A DNA stretch of 64,000 nt from Amycolatopsis tolypomycina (lineage in GTDB: Bacteria; Actinomycetota; Actinomycetes; Mycobacteriales; Pseudonocardiaceae): NCBI RefSeq assembly GCF_900105945.1, contig NZ_FNSO01000003.1, positions 496,001 through 560,000 of the forward strand. Direction: 5' to 3'. The translations under genes and the position numbers were made by a program. The stretch's first letter is position 1; each line of letters starts with the position of its first letter. The notes under the pieces were generated by a model. The model was not told the origin of the DNA. It worked only from the letters and a program-made list of their open reading frames with translations, and ran no database searches. This document shows, piece by piece, positions 52,863-60,937 of this stretch.

Positions 52863-54700
52863 TACCTCAACTTCCCTGCTTCGTCTCGCTGCCGCCCTTC
52901 CCCATGTGGACGGCTTTCCCATCCTCGGAGTACTACGGCGACTCCGCCCCATCGCAAGCCTCTCGGCAGGCAATGCGCCTATCCGTCATCAAGCCACCGG
53001 CTGTGACCCGTTTATGGAAGGCTTGCGGTGGTTCCCATGTTCACGTGTTCCCGATCGACGAGTGAGGCACCCAGCTTTACCCCGGCAGTCCCTGTGAATA
53101 CGCCACAGACTTTCTCCACAGGCTGCCCGAGAACAATTCCCGGGCGGACGCTACCCCTACCACTTGGTTCACGCGCACTGCACTACCGACCCATATCCGC
53201 CAGGTTCGAGTCGGCTCCACATAACGAGGCTTCAGACACTGATTCCTATTCGTATACCTTCTCGTCTCGCTCACCGAGCCCGCACCATCTGGCGATACTG
53301 GCACGACTCGACTTTGTCAGGGCCGCTTGCCACCTCAACCTGCCCATTCCCGCAGGTCAGGCTGCCCTCAGCTTCACCGAACCGCTGTGACGATCCAGCG
53401 TCGGAGGTCTTGCACCTCCGATCGGATAAACACGCGCCTCATGGCGCACGTGGCGAATGTGGTGACCTTGACAGTGCCTGGGTGGCCGATGACAGCCGGG
53501 GAAAGCGCAACCCCGATCCCGGAGGAAGAGGGCTCGGCGTAGTCCCGCGGAGATCAGGCGGCGGAGGCGGCCGAGGTTGAGCGGTTCGCTCTTCTCACCC
53601 AGAACGGCGGGGATGATCATGGCGTCGCAGGCGTGCACCCGCGCTTCGGCGGCCGTCATGGTGCCGGTGTCGCCGAGGGTGGCCTTGCCGACTCCGGACT
53701 TCAGATCGTCCAGGGAGACCGCGACCATCACGTGCGCTCGTTCACCGGCCTGCATGGGCAGGTTCGGGGAGTTGAGGGCGAGGTCGACGGCATCGGAGAA
53801 GGCGTCGCCGTAGCGCTGCGGGGTGGTGCGGAAGTCGGGGCCGTCGTCGCCGGTGCGGCGTTCGGCCAGCGCATCGAGCACTGCGCTGGCACGCGTACCG
53901 GTCTCGTCGTCGAACCGGCCACTCACCTCCCATATCCCGGTTCTTTTGCGGCGCAGGAACAACTCGCGGGTCGGAGTGACGGGTTCGGGGTCGTCTGGCT
54001 CGGCACCATCGGGAGCCAGATGGGCGAGAATGCGGGCACCGAGGGCGGCGACCTGCTTGTGGCCCGGCCTCCTCGGCGAAAGTCAGCAGGTTGGCCTCGG
54101 CGCTCAGCCGATGTTCGGGCGGAACCTGGATGAGGACATCGGTGATCACGTCGATCATCGTGTTGCTCAGCCGCCCCGCCCGGGCAGCAACGCCGGTCGC
54201 GGGCGCCAGGGCGGGGATCGGGCTGCCATCGAGGTTCCGCCCGGGATTCACCAAGCGAGCGCGTTTCACCATCCGCTCCGCTGCCGGCTTCGGCACATCA
54301 CCGAGATGCTCCAGAAGCCTTGCCGCAGAACGATATCCGAAGGTCTCCATTATTCCGCGCTGCTCGATTTCCACCAGCAGGGCACCAAGTTCGGCTTCGG
54401 CAGACCGCATACACGCGAGCAGCTCACTGATGCGGTCGGCAAAAGCCGCCGCGTCGGGTGAGGAGGTCGCGTTGCTGGTCACACCTCCAAGTTACCGACC
54501 ATCGAACACGAGTTCATCACTCGATCGGGCAAAAAATTAAACGGCCGACAACGAAACCGGCGGCCGGCAACGCAAGCCGGCCAACGAGGTCGGACCCGCA
54601 GCCTGCCGCGGCAGAAAGAAAAAGCTGTCCTCGCCGGACGGGCAGGCTCCGGGATGACCACCCTTCCCGCTGCCACCTCACGTTCGAGAGGTGGGCCGCT

Positions 54701-54840
54701 GGGTGGGCATCCCGTCGCCTGAACGAGGCCTATCACTTTGAGCCGGGCCCGCAAGCTTGCGCTGTCAACCCCCTCTGCGCTGTGTGTTGCGGGCCCGGCT
54801 CAAAGTGATTTCACGGCCTCAGGCGACGGGATGACCACCC
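54701..54840. repeat. 140-bp nested inverted repeat
   Basis: Outer arms 54701-54722 and 54819-54840 pair over 22 bp with one mismatch (CATCCCGTCGCCTGA core). Inner arms 54732-54754 and 54787-54809 are perfect 23-bp complements (ATCACTTTGAGCC...CGCAA). Nine-base unpaired stretches separate the two stems on each side, and a 32-nt loop caps it. GGGATGACCACCCT also occurs at 54651-54664 and 54828-54841 as a direct repeat. It lies just after the aminotransferase stop; a large terminator or mobile remnant. Confidence 0.8.
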
Positions 54841-54856
54841 TGCTCCTTCTTTGTTG

Positions 54857-56146
54857 TCACGGTGCCGCGTGGGTTGCTTCCAGTGCGTCCGTCAGGATTT
54901 GCAAGCCCTCCTGGGCCTCTTCTGCCGTCAGGGTCATTGGGGGGCCCAGCCTCAGCACGTTTCCGTGGAGGCCGCCCTTGCCGATCAGCAAGCCTCGCTT
55001 CTTCGTCTCCTCCAGCATGCGGGCCGCCGCCGGGACGTTCGGCTCCGTTGTTCCCGGCTTGATCAGCTCCACCCCGATCATCAGGCCCTTGCCGCGGACC
55101 TCCGCCACCAGCGGGCTGTCAAAAGCACGCAAGCCGGACAGCAGCTGTGCTCCGCGGGCTGCGCAGTTGGCCTGGAGGTCGTGGTCCTTGATGTAGTCCA
55201 GGACCGCCGTTGCCCCGGCCATCGACACCGGGTTGCCGCCGAACGTCGAGAACGATTGGGCCTGGAAACAGTCCAACACATCTCCGCGGGCCACCACGCC
55301 GCCGACCGCGAGGCCGTTCCCGAGGCCCTTGGCGAACGTCATCATGTCCGGTGTCACGCCGTGGGCCTCGATGCCCCAGAAGTGCTCGCCCGTCCTTCCC
55401 CAGCCCGTCTGGACCTCGTCCGAGATGAACAGGACCCCATAAGAATCGAGCACCTCCTTCATCGCCCGGAACAGGCCGTCCGGGGGGAGGCTGAATCCGC
55501 CGACACCCTGGATCGGCTCCGCGATGAGGCAGGCCACGTCGCCCGCCGTTGCCGTGTTCAGGACGTCCACCAGGTCCGCCACGCACGCGTCGATGTAGTC
55601 CGCGTCCGACATGTCCCTGAACGGGCTTCGATAGCGGTAGCCGCCGTGGACGTAGTTGACCTTCACCGGGCTCAGGGCCGAGGCCGACCAGCCGCGGTTG
55701 CCCGTGATCGCCACCGTTCCGAATGACCGGCCGTGGTAGCTGTTGCGCATCGCCAGTACCTGGTTGCTGCGGCGGTACTGCGTTGCCAGCATCAGCGCCG
55801 TGTCGTTGGCCTCGCTGCCCGAGTTCGTGAAGAACACCTTCGCGTCCGGGATGCCGGACAACGCAGCTATGCGCTCCGCCAGCTCGACCTGGGACCTGAT
55901 CAGGTACAGCGTCGACGTGTGGAGGATGCCCGTGTCGAGCTGCTTGCGGACCGCGTCGCCGATCTCGGCGACGTCGTAGCCCATCGAGTTGGTCAGCACG
56001 CCCGCGAAGAAGTCCAGGTACGTGCGGCCCTGGGAATCCGTCATCCGGCGGTCGTGCGCGTGCACGATCTCGATGGGCTCCTCGTACAACAGCGACATCC
56101 AGGACGGCATGACTGCGCGGTGCCGGGCGAGCAGCTCATCGGTCAT
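54857..56146 (-). CDS. Class III PLP-dependent aminotransferase
   Basis: A 429-aa fold-type I aminotransferase. The core motifs are FFTNSGSEANDTALMLA (phosphate pocket), AEPIQGVGGF, LFISDEVQTGWGRTG and the Schiff-base lysine in MTFAKGLGNGL. It resembles alanine-glyoxylate (AGXT2)/4-aminobutyrate type enzymes; donor and acceptor are not certain. Length is normal. ATG 56146 follows GAGGAGG, which lies in a hairpin. No operon partner is adjacent. Confidence 0.9.
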   Translation of the reverse strand: MTDELLARHRAVMPSWMSLLYEEPIEIVHAHDRRMTDSQGRTYLDFFAGVLTNSMGYDVAEIGDAVRKQLDTGILHTSTLYLIRSQVELAERIAALSGIPDAKVFFTNSGSEANDTALMLATQYRRSNQVLAMRNSYHGRSFGTVAITGNRGWSASALSPVKVNYVHGGYRYRSPFRDMSDADYIDACVADLVDVLNTATAGDVACLIAEPIQGVGGFSLPPDGLFRAMKEVLDSYGVLFISDEVQTGWGRTGEHFWGIEAHGVTPDMMTFAKGLGNGLAVGGVVARGDVLDCFQAQSFSTFGGNPVSMAGATAVLDYIKDHDLQANCAARGAQLLSGLRAFDSPLVAEVRGKGLMIGVELIKPGTTEPNVPAAARMLEETKKRGLLIGKGGLHGNVLRLGPPMTLTAEEAQEGLQILTDALEATHAAP

Positions 56147-56151
56147 CGAAC

Positions 56152-56185
56152 GCCTCCTCGGGGTCTCAAGCGAGTATGAGGAGGC
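56152..56185 (-). promoter_or_regulatory. Hairpin burying the aminotransferase ribosome site
   Basis: On the minus strand GCCTCCTC pairs with GAGGAGGC (8 bp, 18-nt loop containing a nested CTC-GCTT-GAG). The 3' arm is the Shine-Dalgarno, five bases (GTTCG) before ATG 56146. Confidence 0.5.
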
Positions 56186-56251
56186 CGTGAACAGCGCTTC
56201 AACGATCAGACTGTCGGGATAACCCAGTAGGGACGCACAGTCTGTACGGAC

Positions 56252-56257
56252 TACCCT
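56252..56257 (+). promoter_or_regulatory. -10-like hexamer for serS
   Basis: TACCCT ends seven bases before GTG 56265, with no ribosome site, a typical leaderless layout. Confidence 0.4.
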
Positions 56258-56264
56258 CTGACCC

Positions 56265-57524
56265 GTGATTGACCCCAGGACTCTGCGCGATGACCCGGAA
56301 GCCGTGCGCGCGTCGCAGCGCGCCCGTGGTGAAGACGAGGGAGTGGTCGACAAGCTGCTCTCCCTCGACACCCGGCGCCGGTCTTCGATCGCGGCCGCCG
56401 ACAAGCTGCGCAACGAGCAGAAGCTCCTGGGCAAGCAGATCCCGAAGGCGCCGCCCGAGGAAAAACAGCAGCTGCTGGCCACAGCCAAGGAGCTCGCCGC
56501 GCAGGTCAAGGCCGCCGAGGCTGAGCAGAACACCGCGTCGGAAGAGTTCGACACGCTCTTCCGCACCCTGCCGAACCTCGTCCACCCGAGCGCGCCCGTC
56601 GGCGGCGAGGACGACTACACGGTCGTCAAGCACGTCGGCGAGCCCACCAAGCTCGGCTTCGCCCCGAAGGACCACCTCGAGCTGCTCGAAGGCCTCGGCG
56701 GCGTCGACATGGAACGTGGCGCGAAGGTCTCCGGCTCGCGGTTCTACTTCCTCACCGGCGTCGGTGCGCAGCTGCAGCTCGGCCTGCTCAACATGGCCAT
56801 CGCGCAGGCCCTCGAGAACGGCTTCACGCCGATGATCACGCCGTCGCTGGTCCGCCCCGAGATCATGGCCGGCACCGGCTTCCTCGGGCAGCACTCGAGC
56901 GAGATCTACCACCTCGAAGACGACGACCTCTACCTCGTCGGCACGTCGGAGGTGCCGCTCGCCGGCTTCCACTCCGACGAGATCCTCGACCTCACCGAGG
57001 CCAAGCGGTACGCGGGCTGGTCGTCCTGCTACCGCCGCGAGGCCGGCTCCTACGGCAAGGACACCCGCGGCATCATCCGCGTCCACCAGTTCGACAAGGT
57101 GGAGATGTTCGTCTACGCCAAGCCGGAGGACGCCGAGGCCGAACACGAGCGGCTGCTCGGCTGGGAAGAGCAGATGCTCGCCAAGATCGAGGTGCCCTAC
57201 CGGGTGATCGACACCGCGACCGGCGACCTCGGCACGTCCGCGCACCGCAAGTTCGACTGCGAGGCGTGGATCCCCACCCAGGAGACCTACCGCGAGCTGA
57301 CCTCGACGTCCAACTGCACGACGTTCCAGGCCCGCCGCCTGGCGATCCGCTACCGCGACGACAACGGCAAGCCGCAGGTCGCCGCCACGCTCAACGGCAC
57401 GCTGGCCACTACCCGGTGGATCGTCGCGATCGTCGAGAACCACCAGCAGGAAGACGGCTCGGTGCGCGTGCCGGAGGCGCTGCGCCCGTTCGTCGGCGGC
57501 AAGGAAGTCCTCGAGCCCCGCTGA
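56265..57524 (+). CDS. serS: Seryl-tRNA synthetase
   Basis: A 419-aa class II aminoacyl-tRNA synthetase charging tRNA-Ser (and the tRNA-Sec if present). The N-terminal long coiled-coil arm (about 25-105) binds tRNA. Motif 2 is [29 protein letters not shown] ([15 protein letters not shown]), and motif 3 is [18 protein letters not shown]. Length normal. GTG start with a leaderless promoter. It is divergent from the aminotransferase. In mycobacteria serS also lies close to the septum/zincin and pheA genes, which are 9 kb upstream here. Confidence 0.96.
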   Translation: MIDPRTLRDDPEAVRASQRARGEDEGVVDKLLSLDTRRRSSIAAADKLRNEQKLLGKQIPKAPPEEKQQLLATAKELAAQVKAAEAEQNTASEEFDTLFRTLPNLVHPSAPVGGEDDYTVVKHVGEPTKLGFAPKDHLELLEGLGGVDMERGAKVSGSRFYFLTGVGAQLQLGLLNMAIAQALENGFTPMITPSLVRPEIMAGTGFLGQHSSEIYHLEDDDLYLVGTSEVPLAGFHSDEILDLTEAKRYAGWSSCYRREAGSYGKDTRGIIRVHQFDKVEMFVYAKPEDAEAEHERLLGWEEQMLAKIEVPYRVIDTATGDLGTSAHRKFDCEAWIPTQETYRELTSTSNCTTFQARRLAIRYRDDNGKPQVAATLNGTLATTRWIVAIVENHQQEDGSVRVPEALRPFVGGKEVLEPR

Positions 57525-57590
57525 ATCGGGCGGATCCGCGGTGCTGCTCCGTTCGTCCCAGTAGTGTCCGGGCCGAACGGGAGGACTCGT

Positions 57591-58592
57591 ATGCGCAACA
57601 AGTGGCAGGTCGCGGCCGCGCTCGCGGCCGTGACCGTGGTGACCGGCTGCACGGTGACCGTCGGCGGTTCGGCGTCGCCGGTACCCGGGCAGGGGCCGGT
57701 CGTCACCGCCGTCGACGCCTGCACGCTGCTCGACCAGGCGCAGGTCGACGCCCTCGGCTACCGGTCGCCGGGTCGCTCGGTCAAGGAGAACAAGGACCGG
57801 CTCCAGCCGCCGATGTGCCTGTGGAACTCCAAGGACGACGTCGAGCCGTCGGCGGTCCTCAACGTCGGCGTCGCCTCGGACATGGACTTCAACGAGTACA
57901 TCTCCGGTGCCGTCAAGAAGTCCGAGCCGCAGCCGATCGGCGGGCTCAACTGGACGCAGTACGCCTCGATCCTGCCCGACGACTGCCCGTTCTACGCCCT
58001 GCTCGGCGCCAAGTCCTTCGCCTTCGTCAGCGTCTCGACCAACAAGCTCGACAAGTCCTGTGAGCTGGCGAAGCAGGTGATCCCGCAGGTCGCCGCGCAC
58101 CTGCCGGGCGGGCAGGACGCCCCGCCGGTCACGGCGTCGACGTCGGCGAAGCCCGAGCCGGGCGGCCCGCTGCTGGCGGCCGACCCGTGCGCGACGCTGA
58201 AGCCGGACCAGGTGGCCCAGCTGAAGAACATCTCGCCGGACGGGAAGAAGGACAACTCGTCCACCGTCCCGAACGCGTCCTACTGCCTCTGGGACGACAC
58301 CGACGGCGACGGCGGCCAGAAGGCGTTCGAGGTCTGGTTCGGGCCCAGCACGCCGGCCGGGGAGTGGCCGGGGGTGAAGGACGTCGCCCCGACCGAAACC
58401 CTCGACGTCGGCGGCCGGAAGTGGGGCCTGTTCCCGAACATGAGCGGCCTGCGGGTGACCTGCGGCGCCACGCTGGCGATCACCGAAACGTCGTCCGTGC
58501 GGGTGGTCAGCGGCTTCATCGGCGACGACACGAAGACCTGCGACCTCGTGAAGCAGGGCCTGCCGCTGGTGACCGCGAACCTGCCGGGCTAG
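57591..58592 (+). CDS. DUF3558-type lipoprotein with two repeats
   Basis: A 333-aa secreted lipoprotein. The signal peptide ends in VVTGC (lipobox). Two copies of a DUF3558-like domain follow: first DACTLLDQAQVDALGYRSPG...PPMCLWN, and second DPCATLKPDQVAQLKNISPDG...ASYCLWDD. Each has a DxC and a CLW cysteine likely to form a disulfide. Function is unknown. ATG follows GGGAGGA. Its stop overlaps the convergent oxidase gene by four bases. Confidence 0.85.
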   Translation: MRNKWQVAAALAAVTVVTGCTVTVGGSASPVPGQGPVVTAVDACTLLDQAQVDALGYRSPGRSVKENKDRLQPPMCLWNSKDDVEPSAVLNVGVASDMDFNEYISGAVKKSEPQPIGGLNWTQYASILPDDCPFYALLGAKSFAFVSVSTNKLDKSCELAKQVIPQVAAHLPGGQDAPPVTASTSAKPEPGGPLLAADPCATLKPDQVAQLKNISPDGKKDNSSTVPNASYCLWDDTDGDGGQKAFEVWFGPSTPAGEWPGVKDVAPTETLDVGGRKWGLFPNMSGLRVTCGATLAITETSSVRVVSGFIGDDTKTCDLVKQGLPLVTANLPG

Positions 58593-59776
58593 CCCTCGGA
58601 CACCTGGTCCGCGATGTGGCGGGCGATCTCCAGCGCGCTCGTCGCGGCCGGCGACGGCGCGTTCAGGACGTGCACCTGGTTGCGGGTGGTCTCGATGAGG
58701 AAGTCGTCGACGAGCGAGCCGTCGCGGCGCATCGCCTGGGCGCGCACGCCGGAGCCGTGGCGGACGATGTCGGCCTCGGTGACGGCCGGGACGAGCCGGG
58801 CGAGGCTCGCGGCGAACCGCTTCTTCGAGAACGAGCGGCGGACCTCGTCGAGCCCGGTCGGGAACGCGTACTTCTTCGCGAGCCGCCAGGCGCCGGGGAA
58901 GGCCGCGACCTCGGCGACGTCCTTCGGGGAGAAGTCGCGCCAGCGGTAGCCCTCGCGGCGCAGCGCGAGCACGGCGTTCGGGCCGGCGTGGACGCTGCCG
59001 TCGAGCATGCGCGTGAGGTGCACGCCGAGGAACGGCAGCGTCGGGTCCGGCACCGGGTAGATCAGGCCCTTGACCAGGTGCCGCCGGTCCGGCTTGAGCT
59101 CGTAGTACTCGCCGCGGAACGGCACGATCTTCGCCGACGGCGTCAGCCCGGCCAGGCGCGCGACGCGGTCGGAGTGCAGGCCGGCGCAGTTCACGAGGGC
59201 GTCGGCCTGGACGACGTCGTCGCCGGTCGCGACCTCGACGCCGCCGGTGCTCCCGGTCCGGATGGCCAGCGCGGGCGAGTTCAGCCGCAGGTCGACGCCG
59301 GCTTCGTCGAGCAGCCGGACGAGCGCGTGGCAGACGGCGGGGAAGTCGATGATCCCGGTGGATTCGACGCGCAGGGCGGCGACGCAGGCGACTTCGGGCT
59401 CGTACTCGCGGGCTTCGGCGGGCGAGATCTGCTTGGCCGGGACGCCGTTGGCCTCGGCGCGCTCGGCGAGCGTGGTGAGCGCGGGAACTTCACTCTCCCG
59501 GGTGGCGACGACGAGCTTCCCGCACACCTCGACGGGCACGCCGTACTGCCGCGCGAAGTCCACGATGGACCGATTGCCGGCGACGGACATCCGCGCCTTG
59601 AAGGAACCGGGCTTGTAGTAGAGCCCGGCGTGCACGACGTTCGAGTTGTGCCCGGTCTGGTGTGCCGCCCAGCGGGATTCCTTTTCCAGCACGGTGACGT
59701 CCAGCCCGCGCCTGGTCAGCTCCCAGGCCACGGCCAGACCGACGATCCCGCCCCCGACGACTACGACGTTGCGCAC
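58589..59776 (-). CDS. lhgO: L-2-hydroxyglutarate oxidase
   Basis: A 395-aa FAD enzyme of the DAO family that oxidises L-2-hydroxyglutarate to 2-oxoglutarate. The dinucleotide fold is VVVVGGGIVGLAVAWELTRRG, followed by TGHNSNVVHAGLYY, PFRGEYYELKP and VHAGPNAVLALRREGY, all LhgO landmarks. GTG 59776 lies eight bases after TAGCCT on the minus strand, a leaderless promoter. It shares the upstream region with the divergent TetR gene, but the operators are nearer to the latter. Confidence 0.92.
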   Translation of the reverse strand: MRNVVVVGGGIVGLAVAWELTRRGLDVTVLEKESRWAAHQTGHNSNVVHAGLYYKPGSFKARMSVAGNRSIVDFARQYGVPVEVCGKLVVATRESEVPALTTLAERAEANGVPAKQISPAEAREYEPEVACVAALRVESTGIIDFPAVCHALVRLLDEAGVDLRLNSPALAIRTGSTGGVEVATGDDVVQADALVNCAGLHSDRVARLAGLTPSAKIVPFRGEYYELKPDRRHLVKGLIYPVPDPTLPFLGVHLTRMLDGSVHAGPNAVLALRREGYRWRDFSPKDVAEVAAFPGAWRLAKKYAFPTGLDEVRRSFSKKRFAASLARLVPAVTEADIVRHGSGVRAQAMRRDGSLVDDFLIETTRNQVHVLNAPSPAATSALEIARHIADQVSEG

Positions 59777-59784
59777 GGTCGATC

Positions 59785-59790
59785 AGGCTA
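59785..59790 (-). promoter_or_regulatory. -10-like hexamer for lhgO
   Basis: TAGCCT (minus strand) ends eight bases before GTG 59776. Confidence 0.38.
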
Positions 59791-59822
59791 CGCGAGTCTT
59801 CGCAGGTGATGTTCCCTGGCGT

Positions 59823-59865
59823 TACCTAACGATTGTCAGGTACAGTACCTAACCGATGTCAGGTA
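59823..59865. promoter_or_regulatory. Two tandem TetR-type operators over the tetR start
   Basis: TACCTAAC...GTCAGGTA occurs twice: 59823-59842 (inner ATT) and 59846-59865 (inner CGAT). Each is a 20-bp near-palindrome with TACCT/AGGTA arms, centres 23 bp apart. The second operator includes the ATG at 59856 of the TetR gene, and a TACAGT hexamer lies between, so autorepression is very likely. Confidence 0.75.
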
Positions 59866-60464
59866 AGCGGTTGACGCGGGAAGCGCGACGCGAGCGGATC
59901 CTCGCCGCGGCGGGGCAAGTGTTCGCTTCGGCGGGCTATGACGCGGCCGGGATGCGGGAGGTCGCGGCGGCCGCCGGGATCAGCACACCGGTGCTGTACG
60001 ACCACTTCCCGGCGAAGGCGCAGCTGTACGCGGCGCTGCTGGAGTCCGAAGTGGACGGACTGCTGGCCGGCTGGGCGGCGCTGCCGGGGTCGGACGACCC
60101 GGAGGTGCTGCTGCGCAGCCGCGTCTCGGCCATCTTCGGCTGGATCGAGGCCAACGAGCGCGGCTGGCGGATGATCTTCGCCGAAGCCCCGTCGGACCCG
60201 GCGGTGGCGGCGGTGCACCGCAGCGGCCAGGCCCGCGCGACGGCGAACCTGACGTCGCTGTTCCACGGGGTGCCGCTCGATCTGACGTCCGGCATCCCGC
60301 GCCCGCTGGCCGACGAGGTGCTGGCGGAGGCGTGCAAGAGCGCGCTCAACTCGATCGCGACGTGGTGGTGGGACCACCGCGAAATCCCCCGCGACGAGGT
60401 GGTGGCGCTGACGGTCGACCTGCTGTGGCGCGGGCTCGCCACGCTGATCAAGGGGGCACGATGA
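59856..60464 (+). CDS. TetR/AcrR-family repressor
   Basis: A 202-aa repressor. N-terminal helix-turn-helix: ERILAAAGQVFASAGYDAAGMREVAAAAGISTPVLYDHFPAKAQLYAAL. The C-terminal ligand domain is all-alpha. Two matching operators overlap its start codon and promoter. The stop overlaps the NTF2-like gene's ATG (ATGA), so both are co-regulated. Ligand unknown; the operators may also affect divergent lhgO. Confidence 0.9.
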   Translation: MSGKRLTREARRERILAAAGQVFASAGYDAAGMREVAAAAGISTPVLYDHFPAKAQLYAALLESEVDGLLAGWAALPGSDDPEVLLRSRVSAIFGWIEANERGWRMIFAEAPSDPAVAAVHRSGQARATANLTSLFHGVPLDLTSGIPRPLADEVLAEACKSALNSIATWWWDHREIPRDEVVALTVDLLWRGLATLIKGAR

Positions 60465-60937
60465 GCACGGAAACCTACCGCCGGGCCATGGAAACCCGCG
60501 ACGTCGAGCTGGCGCTGACGGCGTTCGCGCCGGACGCGGTGCTGCATTCGCCGCTGACGTCCCGGGTGCGCTTCACCGGCCACGCCGAGCTGCGGCCGCT
60601 GATCGAGGTGGCGTACCGGCACCTGAAGGACATCAGCTTCCACACGGACACCGGCGACGCGCGGACCCGCGTGGTGGTCTACACCGCGCGGATCGGCGGC
60701 GAGCCGATCGAGGAAGCGGCGCTGCTGCGGCTGAACGACGACGGCCTGGTCGAGGAGGCGACGCTGTTCGTGCGGACGCTGCCGGGGCTGGTGGCGCTGA
60801 TGGACCGGTTCGGCCCGGACATCGCCCGCGCGAACGGCAGGCCGGTGGTGGCGCGCGTGTTGCGCGTGCTGGTGAAGCCGTTGCTGGCGATGGTGCGGTC
60901 GGGCGACCGGCGGGCGGTGCCGCTGGTCAGCCGGTGA
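60461..60937 (+). CDS. NTF2-like/SnoaL-fold protein
   Basis: A 158-aa protein with a cone-shaped NTF2-like fold: YRRAMETRDVELALTAFAPDAVLHSPLTSRVRFTGHAELRPLIEV at the N-terminus and LLRLNDDGLVEEATLFVRTLPGL later. Such proteins are small-molecule binders or enzymes (isomerase, cyclase). It is coupled to the TetR gene by a four-base overlap, so it may act on the repressor's ligand. Its end overlaps the convergent AfsR-like gene by 11 bases. Confidence 0.78.
   Translation: MSTETYRRAMETRDVELALTAFAPDAVLHSPLTSRVRFTGHAELRPLIEVAYRHLKDISFHTDTGDARTRVVVYTARIGGEPIEEAALLRLNDDGLVEEATLFVRTLPGLVALMDRFGPDIARANGRPVVARVLRVLVKPLLAMVRSGDRRAVPLVSR

Larger units (their letters stand above)
51293..53449 (-). mobile_element. 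Complete group II intron (2157 bp)
   Basis: Both ends are clear on the minus strand. The 5' end is GTGCG (GUGYG consensus) directly after exon CAC, and the 3' end is ...ACTCTCAC (AY consensus) before exon TGG. It carries an ORF for a reverse transcriptase/maturase, a 34-nt domain V and a domain VI with a bulged A eight bases from the end. A GTGGCG stretch (53106-53101) can pair with exon CGCCAC as EBS1-IBS1. Nothing indicates decay, so it may be active. Confidence 0.92.
51095..54482 (-). pseudogene. DUF222/HNH endonuclease gene, split by a group II intron and frameshifted
   Basis: Exon 1 is 54482-53450 and exon 2 is 51292-51095. Exon 1 has the DUF222 helical part in one frame (about the first 140 codons) and then a frameshift near 54065: the true frame continues as GHKQVAALGARILAHL and later FLRRKRTGIWEVSGRF. 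Exon 1 ends in the zinc/HNH motif CAFPGCHRP, CQGHHIRH; exon 2 resumes WADGGPTNLNNLVLMCAHHHRLLH. Joining CAC to TGG restores HHIRHWADGG. Splicing could repair the intron break but not the frameshift. Confidence 0.88.

Noticed and set aside
51293..53449. CRISPR array, prophage or insertion sequence
   Set aside because: Reverse transcriptase, GTGCG...CAC ends and domains V/VI identify a group II intron; no transposase or spacer-repeat pattern was found.
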